A DNA stretch of 64,000 nt from RBG-16-34-14 sp963798865 (GTDB lineage Bacteria; Bacteroidota; Ignavibacteria; Ignavibacteriales; Ignavibacteriaceae). Shown here one piece after another: positions 37,750-46,220 of the stretch. A program made the position numbers and the translations under genes. Positions within the stretch are counted from its first letter, which is position 1; each line of letters begins with the position of its first letter. The stretch is from assembly GCA_963798865.1 (NCBI GenBank), contig CAWCVZ010000014.1:1-64000 (forward strand), read 5' to 3'. The notes under the pieces were generated by a model. That model was not told where the DNA came from and made no database searches. It saw only the letters and a list, made by a program, of their open reading frames with translations.

Positions 37750-37770
37750 TTCATTTTAACATTGATTTTA

Positions 37771-37795
37771 AATCCCCGTTTTTCGGGGATTTTTT
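37771..37795 (+). terminator. Intrinsic terminator closing the ribosomal super-operon
   Basis: AATCCCCG (37771-37778) pairs with CGGGGATT (37784-37791) around a T5 loop and is followed by further T residues. It lies 21 bases after the rplQ stop and is the strongest terminator seen on the AT-rich side, separating the alpha operon from ysxC. Confidence 0.92.
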
Positions 37796-37836
37796 GTTTT
37801 AAATTCTTTGTAACTAAATAATTTGTATTATTCCTT

Positions 37837-38421
37837 ATGTTTGAAAAACAAATATTCATAAAATCTGTTCATGATTTAAAAGATATTCCTGACCTTAGAC
37901 TTCCGGAAGTAATTCTATGCGGAAGATCCAATGTAGGCAAATCTTCCTTTATTAATTCATTCTTTAACCGGAAGGATCTTGCAAAAATCAGTTCAACACC
38001 TGGTAAAACAAGATCTCTGAATTATTATCTTATTGATGATAGATTCTATATTGTTGACTTGCCGGGTTATGGTTATGCAAAAGCAAGCAATGAAGAAAGA
38101 GTGAAATGGGGAAAACTTGTCAGTCAGTACGTAAACATATCTGGAAATATAATAGCAGCAATTCATTTTATAGACAGCAGACACAAACCAACAGAACTCG
38201 ACCACCAGCTAAACGCTCTTCTTAAAAATAATAACCTTGCCTATTTTATTATATTGACCAAAGCAGATAAACTAAAACAATCCGAAATAAATCCTTCAAA
38301 AAAAAATGTAGTAGATGCTTTTCCTGAAGTAAAATTTGGAGAGAATCTGTTTATCTATTCATCATTAAAAAAAACGGGGAAGAAGGAAATTATGAAAAAA
38401 TTAAGCAGCCTTACCTATTAA
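37837..38421 (+). CDS. ysxC: Ribosome-biogenesis GTPase YsxC/EngB (YihA)
   Basis: A 194-residue GTPase needed for late 50S assembly. G1 is GRSNVGKSS, G2 the threonine in STPGKTRSLNYY, G3 DLPGYGYAKAS, G4 TKADK and G5 YSSLKK. The protein has the family's compact length. It stands alone after the ribosomal terminator, fitting its ribosomal role. Confidence 0.95.
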   Translation: MFEKQIFIKSVHDLKDIPDLRLPEVILCGRSNVGKSSFINSFFNRKDLAKISSTPGKTRSLNYYLIDDRFYIVDLPGYGYAKASNEERVKWGKLVSQYVNISGNIIAAIHFIDSRHKPTELDHQLNALLKNNNLAYFIILTKADKLKQSEINPSKKNVVDAFPEVKFGENLFIYSSLKKTGKKEIMKKLSSLTY

Positions 38422-38458
38422 TTTTTCTCTGTGTTAGGGTTCAATGAAGCTGAATCTG

Positions 38459-38490
38459 TTTGATATTCGCCTCCAGTAGATATATATTTG
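38459..38490 (+). promoter_or_regulatory. Predicted Bacteroidota-type promoter
   Basis: TTTG at 38459-38462 is followed after exactly 20 bases by TATATTTG at 38483-38490, the same geometry as the promoter before rpsL. It lies 39 bases upstream of the GAF/GGDEF-like gene start, in the 108-base gap after ysxC. Sequence match only. Confidence 0.6.
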
Positions 38491-38529
38491 CCTTTGTTAT
38501 ATAAACAACTCAATATTTTTCTTCTTTAG

Positions 38530-40398
38530 ATGGACCGCAGACAAAAAAAAAGATTATTAATTTTCTCGCTTGTTCCAATTCTTGCTTTAATATTATTTTT
38601 ATCCGATGATACAGTAATAAGAATAATTACCATCTCTCTTATCGTTATTTATTTTGCTTTCATTATTTTTTTGAGAGATTCATTAAAATTCGGGAAGGAT
38701 TACATCTCAGACTATGATGAGGTGGAGGAAATAGAAGGTGATTTATACCAGAGTGATGATTTTATTCCTGCCGGTTTTGATGAATCTTTTAAAATTGTTT
38801 CAAAAAATACAGATGTTGAAATAATTACATCGGAAACTTATGGACCAGATTTTAAAACGCCTAAAACAACTGTAAAACCTCCCGATCTTAAAGAAAAATT
38901 TGAAGAGATAGCAAATGAAAAAATTCCGGATGAAATGGGGCACGATGCCCAGTTTACTTTTGTCCTGGAAAAAATTCTTACAGTAATTAAAGAAGCTTTT
39001 AACGCGCACACTGCTGTTTTCTTCTGGTATAATAAACAAAAAGAAAAATTATCAGTTGAAAAATTTGTATCTAATTCTGTAGAAATATCCAGAAGAAAAT
39101 TTGATCTTGAAGATGATATATTAAGTAAAATGATTCAGAAAGGTGAACCCGAATTATTGAGCGATATTTCACCGGCAGCTGAAGGTGACGTTATAAGATA
39201 TTATAATTCGCCCCAGGGGATTAGAAGCTTTGTTGGCGTTCCTCTTTTTTATGAGAAGCAGCTTATAGCAATTATTGCAATGGATTCCAAAGTTTCAGAT
39301 GCTTTCGGAATAGAAACTATTTACGCAATGGGAAGATTTGTACGCGTTATTACAATGGTCATATCCATTTTTGAAGAAAAACATTCCGACAATATTTCAC
39401 AGCAAAGATTAAAAGGAATTTTAAGCCTGATAAGCCCTGAATATAAATTTGAAAGTGAACAGGATTTAGGTACCGCTCTTCAGAATTCTGTTAATCTGTT
39501 AATTCCCTGGGATGCATTTGCCTTTGTATATTATAAACCTGTTGATCAGAAATTTAGAACTCAAAAAATTATTAATAACACCTCACTAAAATATGTTGGT
39601 GAAGGACTTGATGTCGATTTAGGCGGAACCTTAGTTGGCAAAACTATTACAACCGGCATCCCGGTTAAAATTGATGACACTTCACTGGCACAATATGTTA
39701 GATTTTCTAAAGTTGAAGATGTGAGCTTCGACGGTTCATTTATTTCTATTCCGCTTGTTCATCTTCATCAGAATTATGGAGTTCTTTGTTTCGAAAGCCT
39801 TAAAAAAAATGCTTACACAAATAATGACATACAGTTTTTGAAAAATGCAGCAAATATTCTTGCCTTTGTAATACATGCTCATTCAACCCAGTCTTTACTT
39901 AAAAATTATATTTCTATAGATATCGAAACAAAAGCACTTAATTCCCATACGTTTAAAGAGAGAATGGCATCTGATCTTATTAAAGCTAAACAGCTGGATA
40001 TTACCGGAGCTCTTGCTTTAGTACGTATAGATGATTTCCTTGAACAGGAATCTCTTTTTGATGATAATCCACTGCCTAAAGTGCTCAAATCTGTATCCGA
40101 AACAATCCTTCAGGAAATGACCCCGCTTAATCTTTTTGGTCGGCTTGATGATAAAGTATTTGGAGTTTTCTTTTTCAATGCAACTCCAAAAGATGTTTTT
40201 GTTTGGGCAGAAAAACTCCGCATAAAAATAGCCCGCAAACCAATTGCTGTAGTAACAAAACAAACTACATATACTGTCTCAATTGGTGTGGCTTCAAGCC
40301 ATAATAAGACTGATATTGAAGAAGTAATTTACAATGCTGATCTTGCTTTAAAGAAAGCTCTGGAAAGAGGCGGTAATACTGTTCGGAATATCAATTAA
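38530..40398 (+). CDS. Membrane-anchored GAF-GAF protein with degenerate GGDEF-like domain
   Basis: A 622-residue protein. Two short membrane helices occupy residues 8-48 (LLIFSLVPILALILFLS, IITISLIVIYFAFIIFL), then an acidic linker. A GAF domain spans about 145-285 (AVFFWYNKQKEKL, SFVGVPLFYEKQLIAIIAMD), and a second about 300-455 (FISIPLVHLHQNYGVLCFES). The final 165 residues have the layout of a GGDEF domain (TYTVSIGVASSHNKTDIEE, NADLALKKALERGGNTV), but the active loop reads GRLDDKVFG instead of GGDEF. Cyclic-di-GMP synthesis is therefore unlikely and a sensor/scaffold role more plausible. No partner is evident; deoB follows. Confidence 0.75.
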   Translation: MDRRQKKRLLIFSLVPILALILFLSDDTVIRIITISLIVIYFAFIIFLRDSLKFGKDYISDYDEVEEIEGDLYQSDDFIPAGFDESFKIVSKNTDVEIITSETYGPDFKTPKTTVKPPDLKEKFEEIANEKIPDEMGHDAQFTFVLEKILTVIKEAFNAHTAVFFWYNKQKEKLSVEKFVSNSVEISRRKFDLEDDILSKMIQKGEPELLSDISPAAEGDVIRYYNSPQGIRSFVGVPLFYEKQLIAIIAMDSKVSDAFGIETIYAMGRFVRVITMVISIFEEKHSDNISQQRLKGILSLISPEYKFESEQDLGTALQNSVNLLIPWDAFAFVYYKPVDQKFRTQKIINNTSLKYVGEGLDVDLGGTLVGKTITTGIPVKIDDTSLAQYVRFSKVEDVSFDGSFISIPLVHLHQNYGVLCFESLKKNAYTNNDIQFLKNAANILAFVIHAHSTQSLLKNYISIDIETKALNSHTFKERMASDLIKAKQLDITGALALVRIDDFLEQESLFDDNPLPKVLKSVSETILQEMTPLNLFGRLDDKVFGVFFFNATPKDVFVWAEKLRIKIARKPIAVVTKQTTYTVSIGVASSHNKTDIEEVIYNADLALKKALERGGNTVRNIN

Positions 40399-40468
40399 AA
40401 ATTATAAATTAAAAATGATAAACTATAACTTAAATTTTTAATCTTTAATTTGTCATTTTTAATTGCTT

Positions 40469-41626
40469 ATGAACAATTTCTTTATAATAATTCTTGATGG
40501 AGTTGGAATAGGTGAGCTACCGGATTCCCATAAATATGGTGATGAAGGAAGCAATACTCTGGTTAATATTTCAAAGGCTGTCAACGGATTAAACCTTCCT
40601 AACCTTGCAAAACTTGGATTAGGAAATATTAATGAAATTAAAGGTGTTTTGCCTGTTTCAAACCCTCTTGCATCATTTGGAAAAATGAAAGAAATCTCCA
40701 AAGGAAAAGACTCAACAACTGGTCATTGGGAAATGGCAGGGTTATATATTGATATAGATTTTTCCTATTTCCCCAATGGATTCCCTGAAAATATTATTTC
40801 AAAATTTTTAAAAGAAACCGGATGCAAAAGTTTGCTGGGAAATAAAGCTGCTTCTGGAACAGAGATAATTATGGAGCTCGGGGATAAGCATGTTGAAACA
40901 GGATTCCCGATTGTTTACACTTCTGCTGATTCTGTTTTTCAGATTGCAGCTCACGAAGATGTTATTCCCCTTAATAAGCTGTATGAGATTTGTGAAATTA
41001 CTAGAAGTAAAGTTTTGGTAAGTCCCATAAATATTGGCAGAGTAATTGCAAGACCTTTCATTGGAAAAAAAGGTAATTATTCCAGAACAGTGAACCGAAA
41101 AGATTTTTCAATTGATCCTCCCGAAAAAACAATTCTCGATATTTTATCTGAGAATAAAATTACGACAATTGCTGTTGGAAAAGTAAATGATCTTTTTAAT
41201 TATAAAGGCATAGCCATCTGTGAAAAAACAAAGTCTAATGATGAAGGATCTAAAAAACTGTTAGAGTATTCAAAAAAAGTTAACAGCTCATTTATATTTG
41301 CAAATCTGGTGGATTTTGATGTTTATTACGGACATAGGAATGACCCCGAGGGTTTTGCAATTGCTTTAAAGGAATTTGATAATTTTATTCCATCACTTGT
41401 TGATAGTGTTGATGAGACAGATGCTGTGGTTATATCGGCAGATCATGGTAATGATCCTACAACTCCAAGCACTGATCATAGCAGGGAGTATGTACCGTTA
41501 TTATTTTATAGAAAGAACAGAAGTGGAAAAAACCTGGGAATAAGAGAAACTTTTTCCGATGTTGCAAAAACCGCTGCCGATTTTTTTCATGTACAGAATT
41601 CACTTAGAGGTGAAAGTTTTTTATAA
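40469..41626 (+). CDS. deoB: Phosphopentomutase
   Basis: A 385-residue alkaline-phosphatase-superfamily enzyme converting (deoxy)ribose 1-phosphate to the 5-phosphate in nucleoside salvage. The metal and nucleophile motifs are FFIIILDGVGIGELPD, KDSTTGHWEMAG (phosphothreonine site) and the C-terminal VVISADHGNDPTTPSTDHSR with EYVPLL. I use the ATG at 40469 (MNNFFIIILD); a TTG two codons earlier is possible. No other nucleoside genes are adjacent. Confidence 0.92.
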   Translation: MNNFFIIILDGVGIGELPDSHKYGDEGSNTLVNISKAVNGLNLPNLAKLGLGNINEIKGVLPVSNPLASFGKMKEISKGKDSTTGHWEMAGLYIDIDFSYFPNGFPENIISKFLKETGCKSLLGNKAASGTEIIMELGDKHVETGFPIVYTSADSVFQIAAHEDVIPLNKLYEICEITRSKVLVSPINIGRVIARPFIGKKGNYSRTVNRKDFSIDPPEKTILDILSENKITTIAVGKVNDLFNYKGIAICEKTKSNDEGSKKLLEYSKKVNSSFIFANLVDFDVYYGHRNDPEGFAIALKEFDNFIPSLVDSVDETDAVVISADHGNDPTTPSTDHSREYVPLLFYRKNRSGKNLGIRETFSDVAKTAADFFHVQNSLRGESFL

Positions 41627-41698
41627 CATTGATAATAATTTTTTGTAAAACTATATTATAACCCGTTTATAAAGTATATTCACTCAGATTGGAGAGCG

Positions 41699-41995
41699 AT
41701 GATTTTAGGTAAAATAATTGGGACTGTTTGGTCAACAAAGAAAGATGAAAATCTTGTTGGTGCAAAGTTCCTCATTGTAAGGCAGCTTGATCTTAAATTA
41801 AAAGAAAAAGATAATTTTGTTGTTGCAGTTGATAGTGTTGGTGCCGGTGAAGGGGAAATTGTTCTCGTGGCAACCGGCAGTTCAGCAAGGCAAACAGAGT
41901 TTACAAAAAATAAACCTGTTGATGCTGTTATTATGGCTATAGTGGATAAACTGGATGTTCCGCTGAAAAAGTATTTGGAGGAGATGGAGAAATAA
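41699..41995 (+). CDS. EutN/CcmL-family microcompartment vertex protein 1
   Basis: A 98-residue protein starting ILGKIIGTVWSTKKDENLVG, with VVAVDSVGAGEGEIVLVATG, SSARQTEF and PVDAVIMAIVDKLDV. These are the hallmarks of the BMC-P pentamer that caps the vertices of bacterial microcompartments (carboxysomes, Eut, Pdu and GRM types). A GGAGAG ribosome site precedes the ATG. A second, different copy follows after 46 bases. No hexameric BMC-H shell gene or encapsulated enzyme lies in the window. Confidence 0.9.
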   Translation: MILGKIIGTVWSTKKDENLVGAKFLIVRQLDLKLKEKDNFVVAVDSVGAGEGEIVLVATGSSARQTEFTKNKPVDAVIMAIVDKLDVPLKKYLEEMEK

Positions 41996-42041
41996 CCGGA
42001 TTAATATTCTCAACAGTAAATCAAATAATAAAAGATAAAAA

Positions 42042-42311
42042 TTGTTTCTCGGAAAAGTAATAGGAAATGTTTGGGCTACTCAAAAGTATGAAGCGCTTCA
42101 GGCATTTAAATTAATGCTTGTGCAACCCATTAACGGGGAAGAAGAAAATATTGGAGAACCAATTGTAGCAGTTGATACTGTTGGAGCTGGCCCCGGTGAA
42201 ACAATTTATTATATTACTGCATCGGAAGCAGTTATTCCGCTTCCGGTTGATATGGCTCCGGTTGATGCATCAATTGTTGGCATTGTAGATACGATAAACC
42301 TGAAATCATAG
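42042..42311 (+). CDS. EutN/CcmL-family microcompartment vertex protein 2
   Basis: An 89-residue paralogue: FLGKVIGNVWATQKYEALQA, FKLMLVQPINGEEENIG, VAVDTVGAGPGETIYYITAS and PVDASIVGIVDTIN. The only start available is TTG at 42042, because an in-frame stop lies one codon upstream of the adjacent AAA; there is no clear ribosome site, so a base error near the start is possible. It differs from copy 1 at many positions, so this is an old duplication. The primary sigma gene follows after 15 bases. Confidence 0.88.
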   Translation: MFLGKVIGNVWATQKYEALQAFKLMLVQPINGEEENIGEPIVAVDTVGAGPGETIYYITASEAVIPLPVDMAPVDASIVGIVDTINLKS

Positions 42312-42326
42312 AGTGAGGAATAAACG

Positions 42327-43181
42327 GTGAGGATTATAAAGCAATTTACTAATCGTGAAAGCCAGTCTTTAGATAAATACCTGCAGGAAATTGGTAAGGT
42401 TGAGCTGCTTAAACCTGAGCAGGAAATTGAACTGGCAATCGGAATAAAAAAGGGTGATCAAAAATCTCTCGAAATTCTTACTAAAGCTAATTTAAGATTT
42501 GTTGTCAGCGTTGCAAAGCAGTATCAGAACCAGGGTTTGTCTCTCGGGGACTTAATCAACGAAGGAAACCTTGGCTTAATAAAAGCAGCAAAGAGATTTG
42601 ATGAAACAAGAGGTTTCAAATTTATTTCCTATGCGGTATGGTGGATACGTCAGTCAATTCTCCAGGCACTTGCAGAACAATCAAGAATAGTTAGACTTCC
42701 TCTTAACCGGGTTGGTGCATTAAATAAAATTGGCAAAGCATACAGCAATCTTGAGCAGGAATTCGAAAGAGAACCTAATGCATCAGAGCTGGCACAGGAA
42801 CTGGATATGGATGTTGGTGAAGTCTCAGATGCTTTAAGAATTTCCGGGCGCCATCTTTCAATGGATGCCCCATTTTCTCAGGGAGAAGAAAACAGGTTAC
42901 TTGATGTTATTGAAAATGATCAGCAGCCATCCCCAGATTATATGCTGATGAATGAATCATTAAAAACTGAAATTGAAAGAGCCTTATCCACTCTTACAGA
43001 AAGAGAAGCTGAAGTCATTAAATTATACTTTGGGTTAAATACAGACCACTCAATGACTCTTGAAGAAATAGGTGAAAGATTTAATTTAACAAGAGAACGC
43101 GTAAGGCAAATAAAAGAAAAAGCTATCAGGCGGTTGCGCCATGCTTCCAGAAGCAAGAATTTAAAATATTATCTGGGTTAA
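42327..43181 (+). CDS. rpoD: Primary RNA polymerase sigma factor (RpoD/SigA type)
   Basis: A 284-residue sigma-70, short because region 1.1 and the non-conserved insert are missing, as in Bacteroidota primary sigmas. Region 1.2 is LDKYLQEIGKVELLKPEQEI. Region 2 contains NLRFVVSVAKQYQNQGLSLG, DLINEGNLGLIKAAKRFD and FKFISYAVWWIRQSILQAL; region 3 contains RIVRLPLNRVGALNKIGKAY; region 4 ends LTRERVRQIKEKAIRRLRHA. GTG start with GAGG upstream. It should recognise the TTG-N20-TAnnTTTG promoters seen nearby. Confidence 0.93.
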   Translation: MRIIKQFTNRESQSLDKYLQEIGKVELLKPEQEIELAIGIKKGDQKSLEILTKANLRFVVSVAKQYQNQGLSLGDLINEGNLGLIKAAKRFDETRGFKFISYAVWWIRQSILQALAEQSRIVRLPLNRVGALNKIGKAYSNLEQEFEREPNASELAQELDMDVGEVSDALRISGRHLSMDAPFSQGEENRLLDVIENDQQPSPDYMLMNESLKTEIERALSTLTEREAEVIKLYFGLNTDHSMTLEEIGERFNLTRERVRQIKEKAIRRLRHASRSKNLKYYLG

Positions 43182-43183
43182 AT

Positions 43184-43876
43184 TTGAATTTTTGTAAACG
43201 GAAAACTACATTTCTGTTTTTTATTCTTTACGGAATAATTATTATTACCGGCTGTTCATCTTCATCAAACACAATCCGCTATGGTTCCAATAATGACGAT
43301 AAAAATGAAAAAAAAGATCATGTCCGTTATGGGCAAAATGAAAAAAGAGATGAGAATATTATTACAACGGATAATGAGGAAAATGACCCCGATGAAACTC
43401 CTGATGATTTGATGTCTGTAGATGTTTCAATGCTCAAAGGAAAATTTTCTTCAATGGAAAATAGCTCTGGGCGTTCAAATATAAATACCACGTTGAAAGA
43501 AACTATGCTTATGGAAATTATTAAGTACATGAACACGCCATATAAATTTGGCGGTAATTCAATAGATGGTATTGATTGTTCGGCCTTTACACAAACCGTT
43601 TACAATAGCTGCTCTTTAAAAATCCCAAGAAGTGCGAAGGAACAATTTGCTCAGGGTACTATTGTAGAGAAAAAAGATGATTTAAAATTCGGTGATCTTG
43701 TTTTTTTTAATACCAGGAAAAATGTTAAACCAGGACATGTTGGAATTTATATTGGCGACAACCTTTTTGTTCATGCAAGTAAGAAAGGTGTAATTGTGAC
43801 TCCGCTTAGTCACGATTATTATGATAAAAGATACATGGGTGGAAGAAGGATTGATGATTCCCTCGCATTTCAATAA
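43184..43876 (+). CDS. NlpC/P60-family lipoprotein, cell-wall peptidase
   Basis: A 230-residue protein with a lipoprotein signal (FLFFILYGIIIITGC, lipid-modified Cys about residue 25), a charged linker and a C-terminal NlpC/P60 domain. The catalytic Cys is in GIDCSAFTQTVY, the first His in KPGHVGIYIGDN, and the third catalytic position in FVHASKKG. Such enzymes cut peptidoglycan stem peptides (D-Glu to diamino acid). TTG start two bases after the sigma stop; translation is probably coupled. Confidence 0.88.
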   Translation: MNFCKRKTTFLFFILYGIIIITGCSSSSNTIRYGSNNDDKNEKKDHVRYGQNEKRDENIITTDNEENDPDETPDDLMSVDVSMLKGKFSSMENSSGRSNINTTLKETMLMEIIKYMNTPYKFGGNSIDGIDCSAFTQTVYNSCSLKIPRSAKEQFAQGTIVEKKDDLKFGDLVFFNTRKNVKPGHVGIYIGDNLFVHASKKGVIVTPLSHDYYDKRYMGGRRIDDSLAFQ

Positions 43877-43955
43877 GCGTTTACAAAATCTTTTCATTTA
43901 ACATTTTAATTTCCTTATTGTTTTTTAAATTGTTATAGAAAAAACTTGTTTTTTA

Positions 43956-45851
43956 ATGCATAATAAGTCATCTGTACAAGAGAGCCAGGAAATAAGGAAA
44001 GAGCTTACAACTATTCTCGTAGTTATAATATTGTTTTCGGTTGGTCTAATCTTTAATGAGGAGCTGCATAAAACTCATTTCCCGCTTGGCGAATATTTAA
44101 TCCTTATTCCTGCTTACCTGTTAAGCGGGTGGGGAGTTCTTTCCAAAGCTATTAAGAATTTATTCCGCGGAAAAGTTTTTGACGAAAACTTCCTGATGTC
44201 AGTTGCTACACTCGGTGCAATTGCAATTGGGGCATTATCAGAAGCCGTTGCTGTTATGTTATTCTATAATATAGGGGAATTCATGCAGGGATTGTCGCTT
44301 AAACGTTCCCGTAGATCAATTAAAAAACTGCTTGAGATAAGACCTGATTATGCTAACCTAAAAATAGGGAATGAGATTAAAATTGTTTCGCCTGAAGATG
44401 TAAAACTTGATGATGAAATATTAATTAAACCGGGGGAAAAAATCCCGGTTGATGGTAAAGTTATTGAAGGTTCTTCATTTGTTGATACTTTTCCTTTGAC
44501 AGGAGAACCCGTTCCCAAATCTGCAAAAGTGGATGATACCGTTTTAGCAGGAATGATAAATAAGTCAGGAGTAATTACAATAAAAGTAATAAAGCTCTTT
44601 GGAGAATCTTCAATATCAAAAATACTTAGTCTTGTTGAAAATGCATCTAAGAAAAAAGCCAAAGCAGAAAAATTTATTTCTAAATTTGCTTCATTATATA
44701 CGCCGGTTGTAGTTGGAATAGCTTTATTCATTGCATTTCTCCCGCCACTATTGTTTTCTGCGCAGTTATATTCAGAATGGATTTACAGAGCTTTGGTTAT
44801 ACTTGTTATATCCTGTCCCTGTGCATTAGTTATAAGTATTCCGTTAGGTTATTTTGGTGGAATTGGCGGTGCATCAAGGAGAGGAATTCTTGTTAAAGGT
44901 TCTAACTTTCTTGATGTATTAACTGAAATAAAAACAGTTGTATTTGATAAAACAGGTACATTGACAAAAGGTGTTTTTAAAGTAACAGAAGTTGTTGATA
45001 CAGATGGATTGAGTAAAGATAAAATACTTTATTACGCAGCGGCAGCAGAGTCGCATTCTACCCATCCTATTGCTGTAGCAATAAGAGAATCTTATGGTAA
45101 GAATACCGAAACCTCATCTTTCATAAATGTAGAAGAGATTGCAGGGTATGGTATTAAAGCAAAAGTGGATAATAAAAATATTATGGTTGGAAATGACAGG
45201 ATGCTTCATTTTCAAAATATCCGGCATAGCAATATTAATTGCGGTATCGAAGGAACTGTGGTTCATGTTGCAGTAGATAATAATTATGCAGGCTACATTA
45301 AAATTTCTGATGAAGTAAAAGATGACTCAGCAATTGCAGTTAAGCAATTGAAACAAATGGGAATTGAAGAAGTGATTATGCTTACAGGAGATAATAAATT
45401 CTCTGCTGAAATAATTGCAAAAAAGATTGGAATATCTAATGTTTATTCTGAGTTATTACCTGAAGACAAAGTGATTTTGCTTGAAAAAATTATGGACAAA
45501 TCTTCTGGTAATAAAAAGGTTGCTTTTGTTGGAGATGGAATTAACGACGCACCGGTTATTATGAGAGCCGATGTTGGAATTGCAATGGGTGGCTTAGGTT
45601 CCGATGCAGCAGTTGAAGCAGCGGATATTGTTTTAATGGAAGATCATCCTTCTAAAGTTGCAGAAGCAATAAAGATTGCAAGAAAAACAAGAACTATTGT
45701 ATGGCAGAATATTTTATTTGCTCTGGGCATTAAAGCCTTTTTCATTACTCTTGGCAGTGTTGGACTTGCATCTATGTGGGAGGCTGTTTTTGCAGATATG
45801 GGTGTGGCTTTAATAGCTATTGCAAATGCAACAAGAATTTTAAGAAGCTAA
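43956..45851 (+). CDS. Heavy-metal P1B-type ATPase (Zn/Cd/Pb exporter type)
   Basis: A 631-residue cation pump. The transmembrane metal site is C287-P-C289 (SCPCALVIS), the phosphorylated Asp is D331 in FDKTGTLTKG, with TGE-type LTGEPVPKSA, HP motif SHSTHPIAVA and hinge GDGINDAPVI. There is no N-terminal HMA domain and no Cys- or His-rich metal tail. The final SMWEAVFADMGVALIAIANA segment fits ZntA/CadA transporters. It lies upstream of a two-component system and an RND pump, so it is probably part of a metal-resistance region. Confidence 0.92.
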   Translation: MHNKSSVQESQEIRKELTTILVVIILFSVGLIFNEELHKTHFPLGEYLILIPAYLLSGWGVLSKAIKNLFRGKVFDENFLMSVATLGAIAIGALSEAVAVMLFYNIGEFMQGLSLKRSRRSIKKLLEIRPDYANLKIGNEIKIVSPEDVKLDDEILIKPGEKIPVDGKVIEGSSFVDTFPLTGEPVPKSAKVDDTVLAGMINKSGVITIKVIKLFGESSISKILSLVENASKKKAKAEKFISKFASLYTPVVVGIALFIAFLPPLLFSAQLYSEWIYRALVILVISCPCALVISIPLGYFGGIGGASRRGILVKGSNFLDVLTEIKTVVFDKTGTLTKGVFKVTEVVDTDGLSKDKILYYAAAAESHSTHPIAVAIRESYGKNTETSSFINVEEIAGYGIKAKVDNKNIMVGNDRMLHFQNIRHSNINCGIEGTVVHVAVDNNYAGYIKISDEVKDDSAIAVKQLKQMGIEEVIMLTGDNKFSAEIIAKKIGISNVYSELLPEDKVILLEKIMDKSSGNKKVAFVGDGINDAPVIMRADVGIAMGGLGSDAAVEAADIVLMEDHPSKVAEAIKIARKTRTIVWQNILFALGIKAFFITLGSVGLASMWEAVFADMGVALIAIANATRILRS

Positions 45852-46220
45852 ATCCTAAAACTTTTTATTTGTCATCCTATCGGCGTAGTTTCTTTCTGAT
45901 TATGTTTTTTTCCAAGATTTGATTCCTGCCGAGACAGGTAGAAATTTTTTTTTATCATCCTCTTGGGGATGAAATGTTGGTAGGATAGGAAATAAAAGAG
46001 AAAATTATCACTCCTTTAGGAGTGAGATATTTAGAATTGATTTATTTCTTATTGGCATATTCATTTGCTATTCCAAATGTTGTGGAGTTTTATGGAATTA
46101 GAAAAACCATCCTTTAAATTTTATTTCTTTTCTCGAATAAATTTTTCCCGATTATTATAATTTTCATTTTGTTTTCATTTTTAATTATTATTTAGCCTCA
46201 ATTGAAAGAATAAAGTTTAA
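45852..46220. repeat. Intergenic region with palindromic hairpins
   Basis: No gene is visible in this 369-base gap. It contains TCATCC/GGATGA around a 6-base loop (45955-45972) and a near-perfect 18-base palindrome TCACTCCT-TT-AGGAGTGA (46008-46025). The first hairpin lies within a wider inverted pair, TCCTATC (45875-45881) and GATAGGA (45984-45990). The remainder is AT-rich and should hold the promoter of the downstream regulator pair. Confidence 0.6.

Noticed and set aside
37571..37759. Tandem repeats in the rplQ tail as a possible CRISPR or satellite
   Set aside because: Repeats are short, coding, in frame and lack unique spacers; they encode the charged tail.
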